From contig NZ_BMPD01000001.1 in assembly GCF_014647415.1 (NCBI RefSeq), positions 1 to 64,000 of the forward strand: a DNA stretch of 64,000 nucleotides, written 5' to 3'. This DNA comes from Haloarcula sebkhae. GTDB taxonomy: Archaea; Halobacteriota; Halobacteria; Halobacteriales; Haloarculaceae. Both the position numbers and the translations under genes were made by a program. Shown one piece after another: positions 25,057 through 33,895 of the stretch. Numbering within the stretch: position 1 is the first letter of the stretch; every line of letters starts with the position of its first letter. The notes under the pieces are model-generated. The model saw only the letters and a program-made list of their open reading frames with translations, made no database searches and was not told the origin of the DNA.

Positions 25057-26913
25057 ATGACGGCGACACAGGGCAATCTTGCTAGCCTTTCGCGATTTAT
25101 TTTCAGGGCTCCGACCTGGTATACGAGCCTAGCCTTCGCGCTGGTCATCGCCGCGATGACTGGCATTGTTGCGTTTGATTCACGATTCATTCTCGATGAC
25201 GCCTGGCAGGGCGTGTTTCTCATCGGTCTGCCGACCTCAATCGCCAGTGCCGTGACACCGTGGGTCGACCGGCAGTTGGGCGGACAACTCACCCCGAACC
25301 GGGCTACCCTGCTTGCAGTCATCTGTGAGCTTATCACTATCGCGATGCTGACCATTGCTGGCGTTATCGCCGTCTTTACTGTCCGCCTCGGCCAGAACTT
25401 CGTCTTCGACGTATTGTTAGTCGCGCTGGCGTCGATATTCGCCTTCCGGCTGCTGATACTGATGGCTGTCTCGCGGCATTCACTCCCGAAAGCGGCGATT
25501 CCGGCGAGCGTCCAGACAGTCACTGCCGCCGTGTTGCTGGCGATATACAGCGGGGCAACCGCGTTCATCCTCGATAACCCGATGCTCCGGGAGTACCTTT
25601 CCCGCCCGGAGGAGGTTCCGCCACAGGTACAGGGGTTTATTCCACAGGATTTCATCATTCTCGCGGTTATCTGTGTCATCTACGCGCTGGCGGTCTGGCT
25701 GTTCCTCGTCGTCATCGACCAACCGTGGCGCTCCTCGCTCGGCGTTTCCGCGCTGGATTTCCTCCGTGGTTTCATTGGGCACATCGCCGAAGGCACGCGA
25801 GAACTGGAGGAGTTCTTCGAGGACATCGGCGAAGAAGCCGTCGTCCCGGTCACCGTATTGTCGGTCCGCCGGCCGGGCGGCGAGGAGAAAGCCCGATTCG
25901 TCCTGCCGATGATTCACCCCGGCCCGATGGGCGAAATCGGCGGTGGGAACCTCCCCAGACGCGTCGCCGAGTCGGCTGAGGGTCTGGCCTTCCCGCCACA
26001 CGCGACCGCCGGCCACGACTTCAACCTCGTCACGGAACGGGAGGTCGACACCATCCTGTCGACGGCCGAGACGGCGTACCAGAACCTCGAATACGACGAC
26101 CAGGCGACGGCAGGGACTCGCGTCACCGAAGGGGAAGCCACGCTGACCGGCCAGGCCTTCGGCGACGACGCGCTCGTCGTGAACACGTACGCGCCGGGCT
26201 GTGCCGACGACGTTGAGTACGCCGTCGGACTCTCGGCGATGTCGGAAGCGCGGGCCGACGGGCTCGACGACGTGCTGCTGGTCGACGCACACAACTGCAA
26301 CGACGGGCTCGAAGGTGACGACCTCGGCCACGTCGTGCCCGGCAGTCAGCGGTCCTTCGATATGCTCCACGGAGCCGGACAGCTTGGAAGCCTGCTCACG
26401 GACGCCGAAACTGGCCACCTCCGCTGTGGCGTCGCCTGGGACGAAACCCCCTGGGAACCCAAAGAGGGCATCGGCCCGCTCGGGATCCGCGTCTGTGTCT
26501 TCGAGGTCAACGACCAGCGAACGGCGTACGTACTCATCGACGGCAACAACATGGAACCGGGCCTCCGCCAGCGCATCATCGACGCCACCGAAGGCGTGGA
26601 CATGGTGGAGGTAATGACCAGTGACACCCATATCGTCAATACTGTCGAGGCCGAGAACCAGGTCGGACAGGCGATCCCCGAGAAGGAGATCGTTGCGCTC
26701 ATCGGCGACCTCGTCGACAGAGCTGTCGCCGACCTCGAACCCGTCGAGGCCGGGATGGCGAGCGAACAGGCGACCGTGACGGTGTTCGGCAACGACCGGA
26801 CCGAGACGCTGGCCTCGACTGCCAACGCGATGGTCTCGATGGGTGGCGCGCTGGCTGGCGCGTTTATTCTCGCCGTAATGACGATCAGCGTATTGATTTT
26901 CCTGCTGACCTGA
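25057..26913 (+). CDS. DUF2070 family membrane protein
   Basis: 618 aa. About six N-terminal membrane helices (20-240), a long soluble domain (about 250-575) and a C-terminal helix (AGAFILAVMTISVLIFLL). The soluble part has conserved HPGPMGEIGGGNLP, FPPHATAGHD, LLVDAHNC and TSDTHIVNT with histidines and aspartates resembling a metal site, which is the DUF2070 pattern in Euryarchaeota. Function unknown; hydrolase-like activity on the cytoplasmic face is speculation. Confidence 0.85.
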   Translation: MTATQGNLASLSRFIFRAPTWYTSLAFALVIAAMTGIVAFDSRFILDDAWQGVFLIGLPTSIASAVTPWVDRQLGGQLTPNRATLLAVICELITIAMLTIAGVIAVFTVRLGQNFVFDVLLVALASIFAFRLLILMAVSRHSLPKAAIPASVQTVTAAVLLAIYSGATAFILDNPMLREYLSRPEEVPPQVQGFIPQDFIILAVICVIYALAVWLFLVVIDQPWRSSLGVSALDFLRGFIGHIAEGTRELEEFFEDIGEEAVVPVTVLSVRRPGGEEKARFVLPMIHPGPMGEIGGGNLPRRVAESAEGLAFPPHATAGHDFNLVTEREVDTILSTAETAYQNLEYDDQATAGTRVTEGEATLTGQAFGDDALVVNTYAPGCADDVEYAVGLSAMSEARADGLDDVLLVDAHNCNDGLEGDDLGHVVPGSQRSFDMLHGAGQLGSLLTDAETGHLRCGVAWDETPWEPKEGIGPLGIRVCVFEVNDQRTAYVLIDGNNMEPGLRQRIIDATEGVDMVEVMTSDTHIVNTVEAENQVGQAIPEKEIVALIGDLVDRAVADLEPVEAGMASEQATVTVFGNDRTETLASTANAMVSMGGALAGAFILAVMTISVLIFLLT

Positions 26914-26980
26914 CGGCTCGACCGGATACGCTTCATCTGAGACCCAGCACTGTCGCTCGGCGAGTTGTGCCGTCAGAAAG

Positions 26981-27065
26981 CGCCGAGGAGGAGATTTGAA
27001 CTCCTGAGTCCGTGAGGACAGTTGCTCTCGAAGCAACCGCCTTGGCCAGGCTAGGCTACCTCGGC
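26981..27065 (-). tRNA. tRNA-Ser (anticodon CGA)
   Basis: 85-nt minus-strand gene. Acceptor arms GCCGAGG and CCTCGGC pair perfectly with a G discriminator. Anticodon stem GTTGC/GCAAC encloses the loop TTCGAGA, anticodon CGA (reads UCG). Extra long variable arm (TGTCCTCACGGACT region) and T arm with GTTCAAATC fit a class II serine tRNA. No CCA is encoded. Confidence 0.97.
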
Positions 27066-27150
27066 TCACCCATCAGTACCGCCGTTTGCTCTTTAGGGGT
27101 TTCGATTTCGGACTCGACACCCCTTTATCGAACCCGTAACATGACAGGCT

Positions 27151-28098
27151 ATGGACGCTACCGAGGCAAGCGAAGTGTCGAGTCAGATCCTCGACGAGAT
27201 CGGGAGTGCCGTCATCGCTGACCGTGGCTTCTTCGAGACGGTGCTGCTGGGAGTCGTCGCGAAGGGCCACGTCCTGCTTGAGGACGTGCCCGGCACGGGA
27301 AAGACGCTGACCGCCCGCAGCGTCGCGACCGCGCTGGGACTGTCGTTCTCCCGTATCCAGTTCACGCCGGACCTCCTGCCGGCCGATATCACTGGGACAC
27401 ACATCTTCAACGAGGAATCCCGGAGCTTCGAATTCACTGAGGGGCCGGTGTTTGCCAACGTCCTGTTGGCCGACGAGATCAACCGCGCACCGCCAAAGAC
27501 CCAGTCCGCGCTGCTCGAAGCAATGGAGGAGGGACAGGTCACTGTCGACGGGGACACGTACGACCTGCCCGAACCGTTCTTCGTCATCGCCACGCAGAAC
27601 CCAGTCGACATGGAGGGGACCTTCGAGTTACCAGAGGCGCAGGTCGACCGGTTCCTGGCAAAGACATCACTCGGCTATCCTGACGACGAAGGCGAGGTCG
27701 AACTCCTCCGGCGGCGTGCCGGCCGGACGACACAGAGTCCAACGGTGAAACCGATACTCGACGCGGAATCAGTCAAAGAACTCCGGAGCGTACCGGAGAC
27801 GGTTACCGTCGACGACGACCTGCTGCAGTACATGGCTGACCTCGTCCGGGCGACTAGGGACGACTACCGCGTGGACGTCGGGGTCTCACCGCGCGGGACC
27901 CAGCGACTGTTCGAGGCGACGCGAGCGATGGCGACGATTGCTGGTCGGGAGTACGTTGCGCCGGACGACATCAAGCGGGTCGCACAGCCGGTGCTGGCCC
28001 ACAGGCTGGTGTTGACACCTGATGCCCGCGTCGAGCAAGTCGACAAGGGAACAGTCATCCAGAGTGTGCTCGACGAGGTCCCCGTTCCGACGGTCTAA
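27151..28098 (+). CDS. MoxR-family AAA+ ATPase
   Basis: 315 aa. Walker A is EDVPGTGKTLTARSVA; Walker B is VLLADEINRAPPKTQ; the characteristic MoxR block EAMEEGQVTVDG and sensor 1 FFVIATQNPVDMEGTFELPEAQ follow, with a C-terminal lid domain containing SPRGTQRLFEATRAMA. Such ATPases act as chaperones or assembly factors together with DUF58/VWA proteins. No such partner gene follows here, which is less usual. The stop overlaps the end of the convergent GtrA gene by 4 bp. Confidence 0.92.
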   Translation: MDATEASEVSSQILDEIGSAVIADRGFFETVLLGVVAKGHVLLEDVPGTGKTLTARSVATALGLSFSRIQFTPDLLPADITGTHIFNEESRSFEFTEGPVFANVLLADEINRAPPKTQSALLEAMEEGQVTVDGDTYDLPEPFFVIATQNPVDMEGTFELPEAQVDRFLAKTSLGYPDDEGEVELLRRRAGRTTQSPTVKPILDAESVKELRSVPETVTVDDDLLQYMADLVRATRDDYRVDVGVSPRGTQRLFEATRAMATIAGREYVAPDDIKRVAQPVLAHRLVLTPDARVEQVDKGTVIQSVLDEVPVPTV

Positions 28099-28505
28099 CC
28101 CCACGTCCAGTGGGCGTCCAGCGCGTATCGGTACACGCCGGTGATGACGATAGCCCCACCATTGCCGACTAGCGGCACGACACCACCCCAGGTGACAAAG
28201 GCATAGAGGAGGCCTAACTGGAGCGGGATCGCCGTCCCACGAACGAGATTTGTCTTCCCTAACCCGACTACGTACTCCCGGAAATCCGAATGCTGTGACC
28301 GGTGGAACGTCCAGGCGTTGTTGAGGACGTACTGGAGCAAAATCGTACACTCAATTGCGATAGCGGCTGCGAAAATGTAATTCAGGCCACCGATATCGTT
28401 GAACAACCATAGTAGCGCTTGCTGAATCGACGCGGCAAACACACCGACGAGGAAAAACCGGATGAGTTGCTGTCGCCGGGCCGGTGTGACGACAGCGGAC
28501 GCCAT
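28095..28505 (-). CDS. GtrA family membrane protein
   Basis: 136 aa, four membrane segments. QQLIRFFLVGVFAASIQQALLWLF opens the GtrA fold; FNDIGGLNYIFAAAIA and WTFHRSQ are the family landmarks. GtrA-like flippases help move lipid-linked sugars across the membrane. Ends convergently with MoxR. A sulfatase gene lies 6 bp upstream on the same strand, so both probably form an operon for surface glycan modification (inference). Confidence 0.88.
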   Translation of the reverse strand: MASAVVTPARRQQLIRFFLVGVFAASIQQALLWLFNDIGGLNYIFAAAIAIECTILLQYVLNNAWTFHRSQHSDFREYVVGLGKTNLVRGTAIPLQLGLLYAFVTWGGVVPLVGNGGAIVITGVYRYALDAHWTWG

Positions 28506-28511
28506 ACAGCC

Positions 28512-29930
28512 TTACTGATAACCGAGCGCTTTTAACCGTGCTGTTATTTCGTCGGACGCTTCAGTGTTTCCAGCCCCATTCCCGTCGCTGTCGAGTTCGG
28601 CGAGGTGATCGGCGACAGCCTCCGACAACCGGTCGAGGACGGTCGCGGGCGGGTCGGCGTCCGTCGTGTCCGAGCAGAGGTTGACTTGTTCCTCAGAGTC
28701 GTTCGTCCGGTCGTACAGTTCCTGGCGCCCTGATTCCGTGAACTCGATGTACGTGTACCGCTCGTCGCGCGCACTGAGGAGGAGTTCGCCGTCCGCACGG
28801 CTCCGCGGAATCGGCTGACTGGTCACGCTCTCGCCCCGGACCGCCGCGGAGACGATGGGGCCGCGATCTTCAATGGTCTCGCCGTGTATCGCTGGAGCGA
28901 CGGACGCCCCGTCCCACTCCGCCGCCGGCGTGAGCGACAGCAGATCACACACCGTCGGTGCGATCGTGTCGAGGCCGACCGGCGTCTCGACCGATTGGCC
29001 CTCGCTCTCCGGCGTTGAGACGATGTAGGGAACATCGATGAGCTCCCGGTAGAGCTTGGGATAGTGAGCAAGGTGACCGTGTTCGAGGAACTCCTCGCCG
29101 TGGTCGCCGGCGACGATGACGGCTGTGTCGTCGCGGTGCCCCTCGGTTTCGAGAGTGTCGAGAAGCCGACCGACGCTGGCGTCGACCTGCCGGACTGTCG
29201 CCTCGTACAGCGTCCGGAGCGTCTCCAGCGTCCGGTCGTCGACCTCCCAGCCCAGCCCGGTTCGGAGGTGGGAGCTGAGCATCCGGAGGACGCCGAAGTG
29301 GTTGTCTGATACCTCGCGGATATGCCGCGGGGCCGGAACGTACGGCGTGTGCGTGTCCATGTAGTGGACCCACAGGAAGAACGGTCCGTCGGTCGTCTCT
29401 AGGAACTCGGTGGCGTGGTCTTCGAGGTCCCCCATACGAGACACGTCGGCGAAGGGGCGCTCGTCGGACCCCCCGCTGAGGACGGTCGCGGCACGACGGA
29501 ACGGTGAAGTGCCGAGCTGGACCCATGCCTGAATCGTCGGGTGAGCTGCCAGGTACTTGCTGTAGCCGCCGCTGTCGACGAACGGCTCGAACTCGTCGAA
29601 TCCGCGGTCGTATCCCCAGTGATCGGTGAGAAAGCCGTTTGCGGCGTTGAACCCAGCCGTCTCGATACCGGCATCGGACACCTGCTCGGCCAGCGTCGGC
29701 GTCGACGCCAGACCGATGTCCTCGCTTTCCGAGAATACTGGGCGTGATCCGTGAATGCTAGGGAACGAGAACGGCGTCCAGTTCCCCTGTGCCACGGCGT
29801 TTTCGAAGACGACGCCCGAATCGGCCAGCGAGTCCATCACGGGTGAGACACTGTCAACGCCACCCAGCGCGTCGGCCCGCAGCGAGTCAATCGTGACTAG
29901 CACCACGTTCTGGGTTGCTGAAGCCGTCAT
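28512..29930 (-). CDS. Sulfatase-superfamily hydrolase
   Basis: 472 aa. VLVTIDSLRADALGG gives the metal-binding Asp pair of the alkaline phosphatase/sulfatase fold; VHYMDTHTPYVP and VAGDHGEEFLEHGHLAH complete the metal and substrate site. The nucleophile region reads FSFPSIHGS: Ser is present but the Arg of the canonical [C/S]-x-P-x-R sulfatase signature is Ile, so formylglycine maturation is doubtful. Cytoplasmic by sequence (no signal peptide). ATG 29930 starts the conserved domain. Confidence 0.85.
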   Translation of the reverse strand: MTASATQNVVLVTIDSLRADALGGVDSVSPVMDSLADSGVVFENAVAQGNWTPFSFPSIHGSRPVFSESEDIGLASTPTLAEQVSDAGIETAGFNAANGFLTDHWGYDRGFDEFEPFVDSGGYSKYLAAHPTIQAWVQLGTSPFRRAATVLSGGSDERPFADVSRMGDLEDHATEFLETTDGPFFLWVHYMDTHTPYVPAPRHIREVSDNHFGVLRMLSSHLRTGLGWEVDDRTLETLRTLYEATVRQVDASVGRLLDTLETEGHRDDTAVIVAGDHGEEFLEHGHLAHYPKLYRELIDVPYIVSTPESEGQSVETPVGLDTIAPTVCDLLSLTPAAEWDGASVAPAIHGETIEDRGPIVSAAVRGESVTSQPIPRSRADGELLLSARDERYTYIEFTESGRQELYDRTNDSEEQVNLCSDTTDADPPATVLDRLSEAVADHLAELDSDGNGAGNTEASDEITARLKALGYQ

Positions 29931-30248
29931 AACCGACCCACCTTCCCCCTCACTCGCAATGTTACCGACGTATCGCGTCCGCAGACTGGGGGTTGCACCC
30001 AGCACGTGCCACCGTATTTTTTCATACCCCCCTATACCAGACACTGAATACTGAACGTTCCGGATAAATTCAGGTAGTTATAATAGAACCATACACTGAT
30101 ACGGTAGAATTAAGCGGTCTTGTGAAACCCTCAAACGCCGATAGATCTCAGCAAGCGGCTGAATACAGGGAGTATATTTCGTGCAGTGTTCTATGAGAGA
30201 ATGACTGAAAAGTGAAATTAACGAAACAATTGATACAAGCCGACTAGA
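29931..30248. other. 318-bp intergenic region, AT-rich to the right
   Basis: Between divergent sulfatase and methyltransferase genes. The part next to 29930 is GC-rich; from about 30050 it becomes markedly AT-rich with several TATA-like stretches. No convincing ORF. The base-composition shift together with the lower-GC methyltransferase suggests an imported segment. Confidence 0.4.
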
Positions 30249-30269
30249 ATGACCCAGACACAGGGCTGA
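30249..30269 (+). CDS. Six-codon mini-ORF overlapping the methyltransferase start
   Basis: ATG ACC CAG ACA CAG GGC TGA; the last A of the stop is the first base of the methyltransferase ATG (TGATG). It could support translational coupling, or be chance; the peptide itself is unlikely to function. Confidence 0.25.
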   Translation: MTQTQG

Positions 30270-31039
30270 TGACCGAACACAAACACGAAAACCAGCAACT
30301 CTGGAACGAATGGAGCGATGATTTCCAAGCGTTATGGAACGCAAATACCGTGGATGGGGAGCTTCCGCCGGCGCCATCGCCATTCGGTTCGGATGGTCCG
30401 GGCGAGCCTCAACCCGATATTCTTGATTCAGTTGCAGAGAAGGACTACGTCGAACTAGGATGTGGAGGCGGCCAAGCAAGTGTCGGGACCGCTGAGCTTG
30501 GTGCCGAAACTGTCGTCGGAGTGGATATATCAGGCGAACAACTGCAGCACGCACGGCAGTTGCGAGATTTCTACGACGTTGATGCACAGTTTCTCAAAGG
30601 AGATATCACGAACCTCTCGCTCCCCGACGACAGCTTCGATGTAGCGTCTTCCGAGACAGTCTACCAGATGGTCAAGCATCTCGATGAGGCGTTTCGAGAA
30701 GTTCACCGCGTTCTCCGAGATGACGGCATCTTCGTCCTCAGCGTGCCACATCCCATACACGAGAGTCTGGATGTCGAAAAAGAGATTTTCGAACGCAGCT
30801 ACTACGACACCGGTCGGCGGGAAATCACGATTAACGACGACTACGAAGCGAACTTGATCGCCTTTGATCGCACGGTTGCCGATCTTCACAATTCTCTCGT
30901 TGATGCCGGATTCACCGTCAAGCGTCTTCTCGAACCACGGCACCACCAGACCACACTCAATGAGCGAAGCGATAGCGATCTCCCCGAACTACTGTGGAAG
31001 GTGCCGGGGAGCGTTCGCTTCTGGGCAGTTGCAGAGTGA
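30269..31039 (+). CDS. Class I SAM-dependent methyltransferase
   Basis: 256 aa. SAM-binding motif I is VELGCGGGQASVGTAELGA; motif II is LPDDSFDVASS; motif III region is REVHRVLRDDGIFVLSVPHP. Rossmann-fold methyltransferase of the UbiE/SmtA type. Substrate unknown. Codons use more A/T at third positions than neighbours, a sign of recent acquisition. Nearby mini-ORF overlaps its start. Confidence 0.85.
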   Translation: MTEHKHENQQLWNEWSDDFQALWNANTVDGELPPAPSPFGSDGPGEPQPDILDSVAEKDYVELGCGGGQASVGTAELGAETVVGVDISGEQLQHARQLRDFYDVDAQFLKGDITNLSLPDDSFDVASSETVYQMVKHLDEAFREVHRVLRDDGIFVLSVPHPIHESLDVEKEIFERSYYDTGRREITINDDYEANLIAFDRTVADLHNSLVDAGFTVKRLLEPRHHQTTLNERSDSDLPELLWKVPGSVRFWAVAE

Positions 31040-31206
31040 ACGTATGAACCGACTTCTGTAGGGGGTGTACAATGTTTACGTGTGATCGTCTGGATGATTG
31101 CTGACTACAAGCTCTCTATTCACCGCGCCGTTTGTATCACCGCTTGAGAGTTTCAACAGAGCCAATTAAACCCCCTCTCCGACAATGACAATCTTGGACG
31201 TATTCG

Positions 31207-31734
31207 ATGACCGACCAGATTCAATTTCGGTCCTACAACGACCGGGACGCCGACGCTGTCTGGCGTCTCCACAAATGGGCGATACGAGCGACTGGCAACG
31301 ACCCCAGCGACATCCCCGGAACGTCGGACCTGGAAAACATCAAGACGCGGTATTTTGACAGCGGCGGCGCGTTTCTCGTCGGTGTCGTTCCCGACGACAA
31401 CGACGAACTCCCGGAAACGTTCGACGGCGGCCTGGCCGCGATGGGCGGGTTCCTCCCGAATGACGTCGGCCACGCGGACGAGCGCACCGTCCCCGGCGCG
31501 GCCGAACTCCACCGGATGCGGGTCGCTCCCTCCCGGCAGCGGCGCGGCTACGGTCGCAACCTCCTCCACAAGCTCGAACAGCAAGTGGCCGAGCAGGGAT
31601 ACGACGTCCTGCTTGCGACGACATCACAGAGCCAGCCCGCCGCAGTCGCGTTCTACCGTGACGAAGGGTATCAGGAGGTAGACCGGTCAACACAGGGCGA
31701 GTACGAACTCGTTCATTTCGAAAAGCGGCTCTGA
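31207..31734 (+). CDS. GNAT family N-acetyltransferase
   Basis: 175 aa. MTDQIQFRSYNDRDADAVWRLH start, then motif A RMRVAPSRQRRGYGRNLLHKLEQ with the acetyl-CoA pyrophosphate loop R-x-x-G-Y/x-G, and AVAFYRDEGYQEV. Acetylates a small molecule or protein amine; substrate unknown. It has no obvious operon partner and is convergent with the UbiB-like kinase. Confidence 0.88.
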   Translation: MTDQIQFRSYNDRDADAVWRLHKWAIRATGNDPSDIPGTSDLENIKTRYFDSGGAFLVGVVPDDNDELPETFDGGLAAMGGFLPNDVGHADERTVPGAAELHRMRVAPSRQRRGYGRNLLHKLEQQVAEQGYDVLLATTSQSQPAAVAFYRDEGYQEVDRSTQGEYELVHFEKRL

Positions 31735-31754
31735 CTGTAGCGCCGGGTCGGCGT

Positions 31755-33473
31755 TCAGTCGCCGCTGTAGGCGTCGTCAGTGTCCTCGCCGAAGGAGGTG
31801 TTGAGACCGCCCGGGCTCTCCCGGTCCTGCTCGCGCATGCTCTGTCGCGTGAACTGCGGCTTGGCGCGGACGGCCTTCTTCGAGCGGAACGACCACCACA
31901 GCGCCAGTGACAGGCCGACGGTTCCAGCGATGCCGACACCGGTGGCCGGCAGCGACGCCTGCGTGTACAGGAACGCTGTCGAGAACAGCGTGCTCGCGAG
32001 CAACATCCCGAGGATGAGTCGCTTGGTCATCGTCGCGAGCAGACCATCGGAGTCCTCGATGTCGGCCTGCACGCGGAAGTCCTCTCGCTCGACCCGGTCG
32101 AGAGCGGACTCCAGTTTCGGCGGGATTCGGACAGCTGACCGGGCGGCATCGGACACTTCGGTCGCCCGGTCCTCGACGAAGTTCCGCACGCCCTCGGCGA
32201 TATACCCCTCCTCGCGGAGGTAGTCAGTCGCGACACCGATGAAGTCGAAGTCCTCGTCGAGCGTGACACAGACGCCTTCGACGACCGTAGCGACGCGCAA
32301 CACGAGCGCCAGGTTTGCCGGCAGGCGAAGCGGGAACTCGTAGATGGTGTCCTCGACCTGCTGGATGATCTGCTGGACGCGGTATTGCTCGATGTCCTCG
32401 CCACGAGCGTCAGCGATGGCCAGTTCCATCACGTCGCCCATCACCTGTCGGTCGGCCTCCGGCGAGAGCGTCCCCATCTCGATGAGGGCGTCGAGGATGG
32501 CGTCGATGTCTTGGTCGGCGACGGCGGCGTAGAAGTCGATGATCTTGTCCTGAACGAACGGGTCGACTCGGCCGGACATCCCGAAGTCGTAGAAGACGAG
32601 CGTCCCGTCGTCCTGCACGGCGAGGTTGCCGGGATGCGGGTCGGCGTGGAACACGCCGTCGTCGATAATCATCTGGAGGTACGCCCGCTGGAGCGTCTCG
32701 GCCAGTTCCGTTCGATTGATCCCGCCCGCATCGAGGCTGTCGATGTCGTTGATCTTCGTGCCGGGAACGTACTCCATCGTCAGGACGCGCCGCGTGGAGT
32801 GGGACTCCTTGACCTTGGGGATGCAGATGCGGTCGTTGTCCCTGAAGTTCTCCCGGATCTCGGTGAGCATCCGGCCCTCTCGCTGGTAGTCCATCTCCTC
32901 GCGGATGGTCTTCGAGAACTCGTCGGCCAGTGTCTCGAGCGAGAACGACCGGGAATCGTCGATGAAGTACATCAACAGCGGGAGCGACCAGCGGACGACC
33001 CGCAGGTCGGCCTCGACGAGCGCTTCGATGCCGGGGCGACGAATCTTGACGGCGACCTTCTCGCCGTCGATCTCTGCCAGATACACCTGACCGAGCGACG
33101 CGCCGCTTATCGCCTCCGTCTCGAACTCGTCGAATCGGTCGTCGACGGACCCCAGTTCGTCCTCAATGACAATCCGTGCCTCGTCCCAGTCGGCCGGCGG
33201 CACGCGGTCCTGTAACTTCGAGAACTCCTCGATGTACTCCGGGGGCAGGACGTCCGGCCGCGTCGAGAGGATCTGACCGAGTTTGATGAACGTCGGGCCG
33301 AGCGTTAGCAACGAGTCAAGCAGCTGCTGTGCACGTTTGCGACGCTGTTCAGCCGTGACGCGGCGCGATGAGCCGACCACGAAGAACCGCTTTCGGTCTC
33401 GTGCGTACGCGACCAACAGGGGCAGGAAGTGGCGTGCAACGACGAGGAACCGCCAGTACGCGCGAAGATTCAC
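31755..33473 (-). CDS. ABC1/AarF/UbiB-family atypical kinase
   Basis: 572 aa. KxGQ-type motif FIKLGQILSTRPDVLPPEY, ASLGQVY (Ala-rich loop), VAVKIRRPGIE with the nucleotide-binding Lys, MEYVPGT and catalytic HADPHPGNLAV ... FYDFGMSG are all present. Two C-terminal membrane helices (about 510-555). Members regulate isoprenoid quinone or membrane-lipid metabolism. Menaquinone-related support in haloarchaea is inference. An Hsp20 gene lies 18 bp upstream on the same strand. Confidence 0.92.
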   Translation of the reverse strand: MNLRAYWRFLVVARHFLPLLVAYARDRKRFFVVGSSRRVTAEQRRKRAQQLLDSLLTLGPTFIKLGQILSTRPDVLPPEYIEEFSKLQDRVPPADWDEARIVIEDELGSVDDRFDEFETEAISGASLGQVYLAEIDGEKVAVKIRRPGIEALVEADLRVVRWSLPLLMYFIDDSRSFSLETLADEFSKTIREEMDYQREGRMLTEIRENFRDNDRICIPKVKESHSTRRVLTMEYVPGTKINDIDSLDAGGINRTELAETLQRAYLQMIIDDGVFHADPHPGNLAVQDDGTLVFYDFGMSGRVDPFVQDKIIDFYAAVADQDIDAILDALIEMGTLSPEADRQVMGDVMELAIADARGEDIEQYRVQQIIQQVEDTIYEFPLRLPANLALVLRVATVVEGVCVTLDEDFDFIGVATDYLREEGYIAEGVRNFVEDRATEVSDAARSAVRIPPKLESALDRVEREDFRVQADIEDSDGLLATMTKRLILGMLLASTLFSTAFLYTQASLPATGVGIAGTVGLSLALWWSFRSKKAVRAKPQFTRQSMREQDRESPGGLNTSFGEDTDDAYSGD

Positions 33474-33491
33474 CGGCTTGCCACCTCTGGG

Positions 33492-33848
33492 TCAGTCCCC
33501 GTCGATCGGGATGGTAGTGCTCGGTGCCGCTGTCGCCTTCGGCAGGCGGAGTTCGAGGACGCCGTTTTCCACGATCCCCTCCCCGCCCTGCCCGGTCGTG
33601 TCCGGCGGGAGCGGGAGCTCGGCGTCGAGGAACACGGAGCGGTCCTCGCGGACGAACGTGAACTCGCCGGGCACGTCCTTGGTCCGTTGCCCGTCGATGC
33701 GAAGGCGGCCCCCTTCAACGGTTACGTCGATTGTCTCCGCGGTCACGCCCGGCAGATCGAGCACGAGCAGGTATTCGTCCTCGGATTCGAGCACGTCCGC
33801 GAACACGGCGTCGGGAAGGTCCCGAAGCGCTTCACGCAGGGCAGACAT
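33492..33848 (-). CDS. Small heat-shock protein (Hsp20/alpha-crystallin family)
   Basis: 118 aa. Alpha-crystallin domain about residues 20-105: YLLVLDLPGVTAETIDVTVEGG, EFTFVREDRSVFLDAELPLPP and GIVENGVLELRLPK (an A-x-x-x-n-G-V-L motif). The C-terminal IPI after the domain is the docking motif used for oligomerisation. ATP-independent holdase in the cytoplasm. ATG 33848 chosen; the extension to 33896 overlaps the upstream gene. Confidence 0.9.
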   Translation of the reverse strand: MSALREALRDLPDAVFADVLESEDEYLLVLDLPGVTAETIDVTVEGGRLRIDGQRTKDVPGEFTFVREDRSVFLDAELPLPPDTTGQGGEGIVENGVLELRLPKATAAPSTTIPIDGD

Positions 33849-33895
33849 GCGCCCATCTAAGTGGTACGCAGTGGTAAACCCGACGGTCTCGGCCA

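Noticed and set aside
25480-27069. 529-codon minus-strand frame opposite DUF2070
   Set aside because: Antisense shadow of a GC-rich gene; the plus-strand protein has clear membrane helices and conserved motifs, while this one is Arg/Glu/Val-rich without domain character, and it runs through the tRNA-Ser gene.
31187-31206. ATG 31187 as the first codon of the GNAT message
   Set aside because: It is out of frame with the acetyltransferase and would read an unrelated frame; kept the start at 31207.
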